Assembly: GCA_023053545.1 (NCBI GenBank)
Contig: JAKZAN010000109.1
Location: 1-64,000, forward strand
DNA from: Lepidurus packardi
Lineage: Eukaryota > Arthropoda > Branchiopoda > Notostraca > Triopsidae
DNA length: 64,000 nucleotides
Direction: 5' to 3'
Under the pieces are notes generated by a model. It searched no databases and was not told where the DNA came from. It saw nothing but the letters and a program-made list of their open reading frames with translations. Made by a program: the position numbers and the translations under genes. This document shows positions 38,146-47,522 of this stretch, one piece after another; position 1 is the stretch's first letter, and each line of letters opens with the position of its first letter.

Positions 38146-39719
38146 ATGAGTGACACTGGGGCGATCCCGAAGACCGAGGGAATCGGTAAAGGCGTTCCTT
38201 GCCCGAATCGCCAGGGTGCACGAATCCCAGGTGCCCCAACGTTGCCCCCAAGGGAGTCATCGTTCGCCCGTTCCGTGTCGGTACGCCGTCAGCCCGGAGA
38301 AAAGCGGAAGGAAGCAGTCACTCCCTCGTGGCTCCACTCTAAAAGCGCCAAACGAGCCATTGCTGCCTCGAGCCCACGGAAACCTACTCTGGAAGCGCAA
38401 GAGTTTCCGTGGAGCTCAGCTGACCCGTCCGAAGACGACGAAGCCGACCGCCCCCAGAATCCGGATCCAGACCTCACCTGCTACGCCGTTCCTAGCGAGC
38501 CGGAATCCAGCCCGGAAACCCCTCGCAGGAGGTACCAGTTCTCCGCGGTACGGGAAGAGTTGGAGGCGATTGAAAGGTCGACTATTGAAGCCGGCCGTAC
38601 CACCCCTTCACCGCGAAGATCCGTTGTGAGACTCGTAGACCTCCTTGCCGAGCCAAACAGCCCTACAGCAACCATGGCAAACCCCGGTGCGCCCGGTAGG
38701 TTGCGGAAGGCGATGAGTGCGCCGCGGTTCGCGGGAACCCACGATGAGGACCCCCTACGCTTCTTGGCCAAGTACGAGCAGATTGCCGTTTTCAATGGAT
38801 GGAGTGACCAAGATCAGCTCGAATGCTTCGGCACCAGTCTCGACGGTCTGGCAGACACGTGGTACCACAACAAATATCCCATTGGTGTATCGTCTCCACC
38901 GTCCTGGGGAGTGTTGAAAGGCGAGTTTTGCAAATTCTTCGTCCCGCAGGGGCGGGTCTTGCGTAACACCGCCCGCCTGCAGATGCGTGTACAACACCCC
39001 GAGGAAAGTGTGAATGCATACTACCTGGATGTAATCAACATGTGCCGCGAAGTGCACCCCACCATGTCAGATTATAGCAAGCTTAACCACTTGTTTCGCG
39101 GTTTACGGCCCGCCTTGGTGGAGCCGTTATCACGCGCGAATGTGCAAACATGCGAAAAGTTTTTGGAAGAGGCGAACCTCCTGGAGTTCAGCCAGGAGAG
39201 AAGCCGGGTGTCGCAATCGTGGTGGACCAGCGTGATGAGAAACGAAGAGGCCAGTGCAAGGCAGGCCGCAATAGCCGGTGTGAACGTGTGGGGACAAGGA
39301 CCCCCCACCCCTGTTGTGCCGGTTGAACCTCCAAGGCCGAGAAACGGTTCGTCGGCGGAATCTGGTGCCCTCGAGGAGGCCGTTCAGAAACTCGCCGGTG
39401 AATTCCAGCAGTTCCGCGAAAGTTTCGCGAAACCGCCAGGTAAGGTTGGCCGTCCTTATTCCCCAACTCGTCCCTATCCCCCCATCCCCGCACGCATGAT
39501 GGGAAGCCTATTTGTTACCGCTGTAGGAAACCAGGGCACATTGCACGTTACTGTGCCAATCCCGAGTCCACGGAACGTGGGCCAAACCACAAGGGAAGCG
39601 GGAAGGGAAAGGGGGATAAAGAATCTCAGAACAGGGATAGGGGTGGCAAGTCGAGATTGGATAGACCATCAGGACGGCGCTCGGATAGCGATAGAGAAGA
39701 TTCGTGTTCGGAAAACTAA
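38146..39719 (+). CDS. gag: Gag of the inner element, with a late frame break
   Basis: The structural polyprotein that would form the particle. The ATG at 38146 is the first after the primer site. The N-terminal 185 residues or so are Ser/Pro/Arg-rich and likely disordered. A retrotransposon-type Gag domain starts near residue 190 (APRFAGTHDEDPLRFLAKYE, then LDGLADTWY and a long helical region). A CCHC zinc knuckle (CYRCRKPGHIARYC, C-X2-C-X4-H-X4-C) is at about 39510-39555 but in another frame: the ATG frame runs on without meaning to 39759, while the knuckle frame is open from 39444 to the TAA at 39717. A one-base indel in the C/T-rich tract between 39444 and 39489 is the simplest explanation. 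The knuckle is followed by a charged tail. The stop codon overlaps the probable frameshift site for pol. Confidence 0.85.
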
Positions 39720-39749
39720 AAAGGGCGGCTCCGGGGGGCGGAGTCGCCC
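39710..39749 (+). promoter_or_regulatory. Probable -1 ribosomal frameshift signal between gag and pol
   Basis: The heptamer GGAAAAC (39710-39716) lies directly before the gag TAA, read as G GAA AAC in the gag frame. After a 6-base spacer (TAAAAA) comes a stem of 10 pairs, 39723-39732 with 39740-39749, containing one G-U pair and a 7-base loop (GGGGGGC). The protease frame is the -1 frame, is open across the site, and has no ATG before the active site, so it needs recoding to be made. The heptamer is of the G-GAN-NNN kind rather than the strongest XXXYYYZ kind. Activity is inferred. Confidence 0.7.
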
Positions 39750-39901
39750 AGGTCATTGAGATCCCCCTCTTATGTGTGTTTTGTCCCAACCTCGTCAGAG
39801 AAAAGGTAGTGTGTAATGGAGTCGAAACGATAGCCATAATCGACACTGGTGCGGCCGTGAGCGTGGTTTCCGAAGATTGGGCCTTACGTAACCAGGCGTA
39901 G
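39710..39901 (+). pseudogene. pol: Inner pol, protease segment up to the first in-frame TAG
   Basis: The start of Pol in the -1 frame relative to gag. It holds the retropepsin active site IIDTGAAVS, with D-T-G-A at 39842-39853. The frame is closed by TAG at 39899-39901, about 15 codons after the active site, and continues in the same frame afterwards with the rest of the protease. This is therefore a nonsense change rather than a frame change. No ATG precedes the active site, so translation should come from frameshifting out of gag. Confidence 0.85.
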
Positions 39902-42900
39902 CTGGTAGCCTGGGAGGGACCCGAGATAGTTGTAGCAAACGGCGAGCGTGCACAGATTCGAGGTGGTGTGAATATCGGGGTTCGACTCGCAGGGAAGGAG
40001 GTATACACGAAAGCCGTTGTCTTTAACAACGGCTTGGCAGAACTGATCATAGGCAACGATTTGCTTAGGCAATTAGGTGATGTGACCCTCCGATATAGGG
40101 ATGATGGGTTTACCCTCGCAGGTCATCGGGAAAGTGAGGAAAAGCCCATCGGAGATAGCGCTAGCAACGTAATTGCACAGGCGACCTGTTGCCTAAAGAG
40201 GGTTAAAAACAAGGACAAAACGGTAGTGGGAATGCTCAATGCCACCGAGCTAGATGGAACCAGGGAAACTAGAGCCGATCGAAAGCCGAGTGTACAGGGA
40301 CGAGTGGAGCTGCCAATTATCCTTTCCAACGAGGAAAATAAAATAACTGGGGTAGTAGAAATCCACGAGGAACGAGCAGAAAAGCAAGATAGGAGAATGA
40401 AGGATCAGATGGTAGGGAAGGCAAAGAAAACTACGAGCAAAGAACGAGAGTCTGAGGATCAAATTGAGGAATGTACGCCAGCTAGCTACGCTATAGTGGC
40501 TCCCGTAGCACCGCTCTCGGATGTCAAGGACGTTCCAAGCCTTGTGCATCCCGAGATCCTGCTGCGGGGAAGCCCTGCCACAGTACCCGTTTCAAATTTT
40601 CAAGCACAAACTGATCTTGCAGACTGTTCGAGAATTCCTCAACAGGTGGCGCCCCTAGTCTCTCCATGTACTGACGCCCTTGCTAACGGCGTGAGTGCTC
40701 CACGAGAAACCCCCACAGGGCAACCCGAGATACACCACGAGGAATGTGCACGCGATACCGTTTGTGAGGAGGCCCTGACCTTCGTGAGGCAGATTCAGGA
40801 TGTAGCTAGTGAGCTTAACACCGTGGTATGCGCGATCCAGGGACAACGGGAAATCACCTCCCCTGGTGAGGCGCGTGTGAGCGCAAGAACTGAAAAAGGG
40901 TGTTGGGGAATCCCTCTGGAGATACGGCGAGATACTGATGTAACGAAGAGCTTGCCCGTATCTATGTCTCTAGTAGCTAAATACCAAGAAGAGAGGGGAA
41001 GACATTCTACACCCCTCTCTCTAGTGCCACCCTTCTTGCGTTCCATGTGCATTTTTCTTTTTCAGGGATCTCCCCGCGAGACCGTCAACGGAGCTCTGCT
41101 AGTTGCCCCTCCCACGAAAACGGTAAACCAAGGCGCGAATTTGAATTTTTCCGCTGTTCGCCCGTTAACCCCCACCGAGGGCGAAACCAAAAGTACTGGC
41201 TCTGCCGCGAGAGAGGATTCCCACGGACTTGCGGTGGTGGATGTGGTGTGCCACGAGGCAAGGTTAGGTCAGGACGAGGCATGGGACCCAGGAGGCACAG
41301 ATTGTTGCGAAATTCTTTCAGAAATCCATAGCGAAAGTCCCAACTGTAGACCTCCTCTGACAAGTGAAAAAGCCGGAAGTGACAGTGACATAGACGTTAG
41401 TAAGATCGCTGACCCTACCTCTAGCGATCCCAGCGAGAGAGAGAATCCTTTCAGTTGCCTGTTGCTGGCCGCAAAAGGGAAAAGTCAAAAGAAGCAAGGT
41501 AGGCCGCTTAGGTTAGCCTCCTTGCAGGCCCACAAAATTCCCCCACGATCGGGAATACCCATTAATGTCCACCTTGTGAACCAGGGTTCAGACAAATGGG
41601 GCGAATGTAAACTAACACCGCCGTCTGAAGACGAAGCTCAGGATTTCCTGGTAGAACCCGAGAAGCGATTATTAATCGAAAAAGGGATCAGCTTAGGTCG
41701 AAGCATAACTACCTTTCAGGGTGGGTACGGTCCGGTAATGCTAGTAAACTTTGGTCCGGAGGCCCAATGGGTGGCTGCGGGGACAGTTTTAGGCAGTGTC
41801 GAAGACCAGGTACCCCACGTAGTGGAAGCAGAGGAAGGAGTAGTTACTGACGAGACCCTGGATGGCTGTATCTCTGATCGATTAGACGATGATCAAAGGC
41901 AAGCGCTTAGAGAGGTGCTAAGTAAGCATCGCCAGTGCTTTGCCGGGGGTTCAGAAGATTTAGGTGCATCCAACGTGGTAGAGCACGGAATAGATACGGG
42001 TAACGCAAATCCCGTTTCGCAGGTTCCCTACCGGAGCGCCTACAGGGAAAAAGAGCTGATTAGGCAGCAGGTGGAAGAAATGATAGAGGCAGGGGTGGTA
42101 GAACCATCAAGCAGTCCATGGTCTTCCCCCGTAGTTTTGGTAAAGAAGAAAGACGGTACTTGGCGCTTTTGCGTTGACTACCGGAGGCTAAATTCCGTCA
42201 CGATCAAGGACGTTTATCCTTTGCCCAGGACGGATGATGCCTTGGACTCCATGCAAGGTTCGAAATTCTTCAGCACTTTAGACCTCATGTCAGGTTCCTG
42301 GCAAGTAGGAGTAAAGGAGGAAGATAGGGAGAAAACGGCATTCATAACACCGGATGGCCTATACCAATTCACGAAAATGCCATTTGGGCTTTGTAACGCA
42401 CCGGCCACCTTTCAAAGGATGATGGACGTTATCTTAGCAGGTTTCAAGTGGCAAATTTGTCTAATCTATCTAGACGATGTGGTAATTTTCTCCAAAACTT
42501 TCGAGAAGCATGTGGTAGATGTTGACGCCATTTTGGCATGCTTAGGTAAAGCAGGACTGAAGTTAAAACCCAGCAAATGTCACTTTGGCTGCGAAACTGT
42601 TCAGGTGCTTGGGCACATAGTGGACCAGGAGGGTATTAGGCCGGATGACGGTAAATTAACAGCCGTCACGGATTTTCCAACGCCGGCAAATCTTACGGCG
42701 GTTCGTAGTTTCACGAGCCTATGCTCGTATTACAGAAAATTAGTGAAAGATTTTTCAGCTAGGGCCGAACCTCTCTCAAGGCTTACAAAATTAAATACAC
42801 CATTTGTATGGGGTGTCGAGCAACAGTCTGCTTTTGAAGACCTCAAGCAAGCTCTTGTTTCGGCGCCTATTCTAGCTCACCCAGAGTTGGATGGTGAATT

Positions 42901-43732
42901 TGAGATCCATCCTGACGCATGTGATTTTGGCATAGGAGCGGTTCTGGCACAGCGCCAAGATGGCGAAGAGCGGGTTATCGCTTATGCGAGCCGGCTCCTT
43001 AATAAAAGTGAACGGAATTATTCCACCACCGAGAAAGAATGCTTAGCCCTCGTATGGGCTGTAAAGAAATTTAGGCCGTATGTTTGGGGTAAACCCTTTA
43101 AAGCTGTCACAGACCATCACGCATTGTGTTGGCTAATGACCAAACGGGAGTCCACAGGGCGGTTAGCTAGGTGGGCCCTCGCTCTGATGGAATACGAGTT
43201 TCAAATCGTACATCGGAGTGGGAGGGCTCATAATGATGCTGACCCTCTGTCACGCAACCCCGTTGACCCCCCAGCTGGAGAAGGCGACGACAACGGCCCG
43301 GTAGTGTTCGGGATTGGTGTCCAAGCAGTTGATACTCGTTTAGCTGATGTGGAACAAGAACAACGTTCAGATCCGAGATGGGCAAAGCTTATTGCCATCT
43401 TGGAAACACTTAATCCGCGGGCCGTACAGAGGCGCCAAGTCGTGCAATACACGATGAAGGAGGGAAAACTTTTTCGGGTTTTAGTGAGAAACGGCGAATG
43501 TCGCCTAAGGCTCTGCGTACCTGCTTCTCTGAAAAGGGAGGTTCTGTACGCCTGTCATGACGATGTCACTGCTGGCCATTTAGGTCTCAAAAGAACCTGG
43601 GACAAGATCAGCAAAAGGTACTATTGGCCTAAAATGATCACGGAAGTAGCTCGTTACGTCGCCTCCTGTACGGATTGTCAAACCCGGAAAGGAGAAGCGA
43701 CGAAAAAGAAAGGGCTAATGGTCCCGATCTAG
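39902..43732 (+). pseudogene. pol: Inner pol: protease end, spacer, RT, RNase H, integrase zinc domain
   Basis: The same frame as the protease, about 1,275 codons open to a second TAG at 43730. Parts in order: end of protease (LIIGNDLLRQLG, near 40050); an unusually long hydrophilic spacer (about 40145-41520); a pre-RT region (PPRSGIPINVHLV); RT with CVDYRRLN at 42170, TLDLMSG and the catalytic YLDD at 42467-42478; RNase H starting at 42908 (HPDACD, with catalytic D at 42914) and then STTEKE and TDHH; integrase zinc motif H-X4-H (from 43556) and C-X2-C (near 43667). The RT, RNase H and zinc residues are intact. The TAG at 43730 separates this from the integrase core, which continues in frame. 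Ty3/gypsy order and motifs are clear; the clade is not. Confidence 0.92.
40145..41520 (+). other. Long protease-RT spacer in inner pol
   Basis: About 450 codons, open throughout, between the end of protease and the usual pre-RT region. Rich in Glu, Lys, Ser, Thr and Pro, with scattered Cys and no motif recognised. Most gypsy-group Pol proteins have a much shorter link here. Confidence 0.6.
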
Positions 43733-44875
43733 GTTGACAGGCCCTTCGAAAAAGTCTTAATTGATCTGCTTGGCGCGTTCCCCGAGACCCCGCGCGGTAA
43801 CAAGCACATTATTGTAGCAGTCGACTATCTAACGAAGTGGGCTGAGACCAAGGCTGTCCCATCAGCTTCGGCCGAGGAAGTTGCCAAATTCTTCGTGCAA
43901 CAACTCGTGTTGAGACATGGGGCACCGGAGACTTTGATAAGCGATAGAGGTACCTGCTTTACAGCCGAGTTTACTGAGGAGTTGATTAGGATTCTTCAAA
44001 CTAATCACGCTACGACTACGGCCTATCATCCCCAATGTAATGGTTTAACCGAACGCCTCAATCACACTCTAGCGGACATGCTTTCCATGTACGTAAGCAG
44101 CGACCACCGTGATTGGGATGAGTGCTTAGACGCGGTGATCTTCGCGTACAATACGGCGAGGCAGGAGTCCACCGGGTACTCCCCATTCTATCTCCTCTAC
44201 GGGAGGGAGCCAAAACTCCCACTCGATGTGGCGATGGGTGCCAATGCCGAGGTAGACGAGATGGACGACTCCGCTGACATAAGCAGAGCGGGTCAAATGG
44301 CAAGTCGTATCGCAGAAGCTTTTAGCGCGGTAAGACAACGCCTGGGTAAAGTGCAGGCAAAACAAAAGGAGCGCTATGACGAATCTCACGAGGAGCGTTT
44401 CTACGATGTTTATACTCCGGTTCGGAAAGTGGGGAAGTCGGAAAAACTTCTCCATCGCTTCTTTGGCCCATATAAGATTCTCCGTAGGACGTCTCCCGTA
44501 GATTACGAGGTCCAGGGGGTAAAAAGGCGGAAATCCGACATAGTCCACATTTCTCGCCTGAAACCCTTTGTAGACAGAGTTAACGACTTCGACGAACCAA
44601 CTCTGTTCGTCAAGTTGGGAGACGAGCGAGATCTCGAAGTGCGCAATCGGACACTCGAGGTATCGGGTGAAGCTAGCGAGTTGGCGATAGAACCTGCTGA
44701 CTTGCTTACCCACGAAGCGACCGGGGATGACAACGTAAACCCTCCGGAGCCTGAGGCTCGCGTTACGGAGAGAGTAACGTACAGTGCTCGCCCGGATAAG
44801 CCCGTGGGTTTACGACGATCTCAAAGGAATAAGGGGAAAGTCAGGTTCTATTGGTGCGATGACGACGAGGTGTAG
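43733..44875 (+). pseudogene. Inner pol: integrase core and GPY/F domain
   Basis: The continuation of Pol in the same frame after the TAG at 43730. The catalytic triad is D at 43763 (LIDLLGAF), D at 43943 (ISDRGTCF) and E at about 44051 (GLTERLN), giving D-x59-D-x35-E. It is followed by NTARQESTGYSPFYLLYGRE, a helix-rich link, and FFGPYKILRR with HISRLKPF, the GPY/F motif. The tail includes GLRRSQRNKGK before the stop at 44875. No chromodomain is recognised. An ATG is not available at the start, so it could only be made by reading through the TAG. Confidence 0.9.
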
Positions 44876-44930
44876 GAAAGGAGGAGGGTTTAACGAGGAG
44901 CAACGGCGTTCTGGTTTCGGCAAGCTTAAG

Positions 44931-45544
44931 TAAACAAATGGAAGGTAGGGCCCCGCAAATGGTTGTACTCAACCGGAAAGACCATTGTAGTGACGAATGC
45001 TTGCCACCCAAATCTAAAAGGGGACAGGGAGGGTAAGACCAATACCATCAAAATTCAGGGGATAGGGATTATTGAGGTCCCTGTTGCATGTGTGGCCATC
45101 AGCCCGGAGTGGATTTTAGCCGCTTCCTTGGACTCTTTTGGGCAGTCCAATATCACCTCACGCATGCCGGCTTGGTCTTTGTCCGCTTTTCCAACTAACC
45201 TGACCCAACCACACCTGCCCACGGCCAACCTTACCTGGGTAGATCCGAAAATAGCCGATCACATTAAAACCCTGGAGAAGGAGAGTGGTGACGTAGCCGC
45301 CAGCTGGAGAACTACGTGGGATACCTTCCAGAAAGCAGCCAAGCAGCGCAGAAATCTCTTCGAGGAAGCTCCCGGCGTATGGGGCGATATCAGCTATCCC
45401 TCGATAACCATCTCCGGGTCGTTTACCGTGGTAGTACTAGTGATCGTCGCCATCCTGAGTTGGTGCCTATGGCGAGTAACCGCTGGACTTGACCAAGCGC
45501 TCCTGACGGATCGAGGAATTGGAGGCAACCTTACGGCTCCATGA
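44931..45544 (+). pseudogene. Env-like membrane-proximal fragment of the inner element
   Basis: An open frame of about 200 codons after pol without a convincing ATG; the first useful codons near 44963 are TTG TAC. It contains TIKIQGIGIIEVPVACV, which lines up with the GVGLLTLPPKC region of the outer Env. After it come a Trp-containing region (NLTWVDPKIADHIKTLEKE) and a membrane segment SFTVVVLVIVAILSWCLW near the C-terminus. The receptor-binding part, furin site and fusion peptide are absent. After the stop at 45544, another frame stays open to 45674 with a charged, helical composition like an Env cytoplasmic tail, so a small indel near the end is likely. Read as the 3' remnant of an envelope gene, inferred by pattern only. 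Confidence 0.6.
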
Positions 45545-45900
45545 GCCAGCCGCCTTGGGCAGACCCAGCTACAACATCGACGCACTTGTGCGACGTGTGC
45601 GAGCCATAGAAGTAAGGATGCGTGACCATGGAGGCGTACTCATGCTGACCATGGAGGGAACCGCCGACCAGTAATCAAGACAATCAGTGTAGTGGTAGTG
45701 TCGTACTTGGTCCCCTCAGTACAAGTTACCCCAAAGTATCCACGGTTTAGTCTAGTGTTTAACCAGTAGTTATCAACTATTAAGTGTGTACGCTTGCTGA
45801 TTTTAACCATGTGCTTGCAAGCTTGTCATTAAATTTCGCCTGGCATTGCCTCTAGATAGCGCTATCGACGCGTGGTCCGCTTGTTTCGACCGGGACGTTC
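45545..45900 (+). other. 3' untranslated region of the inner element
   Basis: Mostly without open frames after 45674. It holds a perfect 12-bp palindrome GATAGCGCTATC at 45855-45866. No polyadenylation signal is clear; ATTAAA near 45830 lies ahead of the LTR and so would not end the genomic RNA correctly. Confidence 0.5.
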
Positions 45901-45919
45901 GAAAGCGGGCCGGGGGTAA
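45901..45919 (+). promoter_or_regulatory. Polypurine tract of the inner element
   Basis: GAAAGCGGGCCGGGGGTAA ends exactly at the base before the 3' LTR TG. The GGGGGTAA part is the likely primer for plus-strand synthesis. Three pyrimidines interrupt the first half. Confidence 0.65.
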
Positions 45920-46328
45920 TGTCACGGCTATATTTCGCATTGCTTGCTTTTTCTCACGCTTCGCTTTACTTATTTAGTTAAGATCAGCGTAACACCAGAG
46001 GATCCATCCGCCTGTGTACCGGATTACGCGTCCTGTACGGATACACCAGGCAGGATGGATCCCTGAGAGTGAGGATGATGTTTGCAGTTAACCAAGTCAG
46101 TTGGTTAGAGAGTTGAAGTACCAGTCAGTCAGTCTGTTAGTGGGAGCGTAAGAGGGTAGACTCTCCTAGTAGTGTGTTAGGCAGTAGTCCTCTGTTTTTC
46201 ATGTAGTGTTTTCGTCCTCTTAACTTTACCACTGTAATCTTCCCGAATACAGTTCTGTAAATCCACCTTTCCCGAACATTACTCTAATTCCTGACGGATT
46301 TGATGCCCTGTCAGATTTAGACGTGACA
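45920..46328 (+). repeat. Inner element 3' LTR, 409 bp
   Basis: An identical copy of the 5' LTR, directly preceded by the polypurine tract and followed by ATAT and outer-element gag. The hairpin lies at 46000-46063. Confidence 0.96.
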
Positions 46329-46332
46329 ATAT
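46329..46332. repeat. Target-site duplication ATAT, right copy
   Basis: The second copy of the 4-bp duplication made when the inner element integrated into the outer gag. Confidence 0.88.
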
Positions 46333-46775
46333 TCAGTTTGTACTTCCAGGGTTAGGAGTTCATAGTACTCTAGCGCTATTCCGTCGAGTCGGGTTGGTAT
46401 GGCCCGCAATATTCTTTCTTCGTCCCCCGCGTAGGCGACGAGGAGGATCGACAATTTTTTTAGCCAGTTCATTATTCTAGAATCACCGGTATATATAGGA
46501 AGTTGGTTCAAAATGGTTTGCACGGACTCATTGGTGGGAGTTGTTGGTCTAGTCGTGGGTTGGGTTGAAATAGTTGGGTCGCTTATCGGTTGTCCCAGGA
46601 AGGTCATCGAGCGTGGACGTGTAGCAGGAGTGGTCGTATTCATGGTTGTGGTCGTAGAGGTCGTAGTGGTCGTGGTGTTCTGGAGCGAGGTGGTGGGTGG
46701 TTGGAGAAAAATAGGATTAATAGGGGGTGTTACAGTACCTGTTCCACCTACGGGTGGTGGAGGAGTTGGCGTCAT
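46329..46775 (-). pseudogene. gag: 5' part of outer gag, truncated by the inner element
   Basis: Starts at the ATG at 46775 (a TTG eight codons earlier is in frame but unlikely to be used), about 150 bp after the primer site. The first 90 or so residues are Pro- and Thr-rich (runs of TTTTTT-like composition) and probably disordered. They are followed by LPIYTGDSRIMNWLKKLSIL and a helical region ending LEYYELL, which fits the start of a retrotransposon capsid domain. At 46329 the frame runs into the LTR of the inner element and stops within three codons. The gene is therefore physically split, with the remainder at 37489-37648. Confidence 0.8.
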
Positions 46776-46950
46776 CTTAGGCACAATGGATTCGTACAAA
46801 ACTAAACTTTTTTAAACTTCGGTGGAACTGTGGCACGTTGGGCTATTTGAATAATTTGAACGGTTTTGAACTAGGTGGGACTCTTGCACTAATTGGAAAC
46901 TTATTTGAACTGCCGGTATTTTAACGCGAATCCCACTTCTGACACCAAAT
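46776..46950 (-). other. 5' leader of the outer element
   Basis: Untranslated leader between the 5' LTR and the gag ATG, holding the tRNA-Leu primer site next to the LTR. It probably also contains the packaging and splice-donor signals. No clear GT donor can be singled out by eye. Confidence 0.6.
46927..46947 (-). promoter_or_regulatory. Primer binding site, tRNA-Leu type (outer element)
   Basis: On the minus strand, three bases after the 5' LTR, it reads TGGTGTCAGAAGTGGGAT and three more matching bases. This is the complement of the CCA end, acceptor stem and part of the T-arm of a eukaryotic tRNA-Leu (3' end ATCCCACTTCTGACACCA). The match appears to run for 21 bases. It fixes which LTR is the 5' one and the element's orientation. 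Confidence 0.88.
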
Positions 46951-47473
46951 TGTAAGAAACTGTTTTGGGCGATTAAATTGTTTTGAGCGGTTGGGCGGAA
47001 GGCTGTGAGTTCTTTTTTCGCTCAACGGTAAAATACCGTACAACTTTATTCAGTATTTTCGTCGGTACAAGTCGTGTCACTAAGTCAATAATTCACTAGG
47101 TCGTCCATATGTCACAAACGTTTTAACAAGATTGAAAACTATAACTTATACTAACTGGGCAGAGAGAAAAAGGGAGCGTAACAAATAGCGAGAGACTGAG
47201 AGCGACTGAGCGCGACTTCCCCCCCTCTAGCGGGGGAGAACAAGCGTTTATATACATGTTTGGCGTGGGATCTGCTGAATGGGCTAAATTATAAACAGAG
47301 GGAATGTTCGGATGGACCGGATGCGTGAGAAGGAAATTAGCTAGTGATCTGACGCTCGGCATCCTGGATATGAGCTGAGAATTATAAGTCGGCGAAATAT
47401 TGTCAAAATGTGGTCAGCGAAATGTGGTCTTGCTTAGTCATCGGAATTAAGTTTAAAATGATCGTTCTCCACA
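46951..47473 (-). repeat. Outer element 5' LTR, 523 bp
   Basis: This is the upstream LTR, since the element is read right to left and the primer site lies just beyond its lower-coordinate end. It is the same length as the other LTR with three differences, about 0.6 percent. It carries the TATA box (47247-47254) that would drive the genomic transcript, and AATAAA at 47045-47050. The satellite-like segment is also present, at 47079-47102. Confidence 0.95.
47247..47254 (-). promoter_or_regulatory. TATA box in the outer 5' LTR
   Basis: TATATAAA on the minus strand, in a GC-containing context, with the same motif at 32029-32036 in the other LTR. It lies upstream, in the element's direction, of AATAAA, which fits a U3 promoter followed by R. 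The transcription start is inferred to lie some 25-30 bases further on and is not visible. Confidence 0.55.
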
Positions 47474-47477
47474 AATT
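47474..47477. repeat. Target-site duplication AATT, right copy
   Basis: The second copy of the 4-bp duplication flanking the outer element. It is the first four bases of the resumed satellite array. Confidence 0.9.
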
Positions 47478-47522
47478 CATGAATTAAGTCAGTAATTCAT
47501 TAATTAAGTCCGTAATTCATTA

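Larger units (their letters stand above)
37649..46328 (+). mobile_element. Inner Ty3/gypsy LTR retrotransposon, 8,680 bp
   Basis: A complete-length element on the plus strand, inserted in the opposite orientation into gag of the outer element. It has 409-bp LTRs with 7-bp inverted ends (TGTCACG ... CGTGACA), a 4-bp ATAT duplication, a tRNA-Gly-type primer site, gag, pol in the order protease-RT-RNase H-integrase, an env-like fragment and a polypurine tract. The LTRs read identical base for base, so the insertion is very young and younger than the outer element. Coding lesions: a frame break late in gag, two in-frame TAG codons in pol, and an env lacking its N-terminal part. Confidence 0.95.
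31733..47473 (-). mobile_element. Outer LTR retroelement, errantivirus-like, defective
   Basis: A Ty3/gypsy-type endogenous element read on the minus strand. It has 523-bp LTRs at both ends beginning TGT and ending ACA, a tRNA-Leu primer site, pol with RNase H and integrase, and an env-like ORF after pol, which is the order found in insect errantiviruses. It is 15,741 bp as it stands, about 7.06 kb without the nested element and its duplicated ATAT. Gag is broken and the protease and catalytic RT core are missing. Three LTR differences in 523 bp indicate a fairly recent insertion. It sits exactly between two AATT copies in the satellite. Confidence 0.93.

Noticed and set aside
38150..39499. 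Alternative frames overlapping the inner gag
   Set aside because: No domain is seen in them apart from the real zinc-knuckle frame, which is included under gag.
39968..39970. GTG as a start for the inner RT protein
   Set aside because: It lies in the middle of the protease domain; the frame continues upstream to the TAG at 39899, so it is not a natural start.
44126..44713. 195-codon minus-strand frame opposite the inner integrase
   Set aside because: It is antisense to clear integrase and GPY/F coding sequence and has no motif of its own.
45855..45866. 12-bp palindrome GATAGCGCTATC as a regulatory site
   Set aside because: It is perfect but short and isolated, with no second copy; recorded only within the untranslated region.
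46513..46815. Val-rich plus-strand frame opposite the outer gag
   Set aside because: It is the complement of the Thr/Pro-rich gag start; the Val runs mirror Thr codons.
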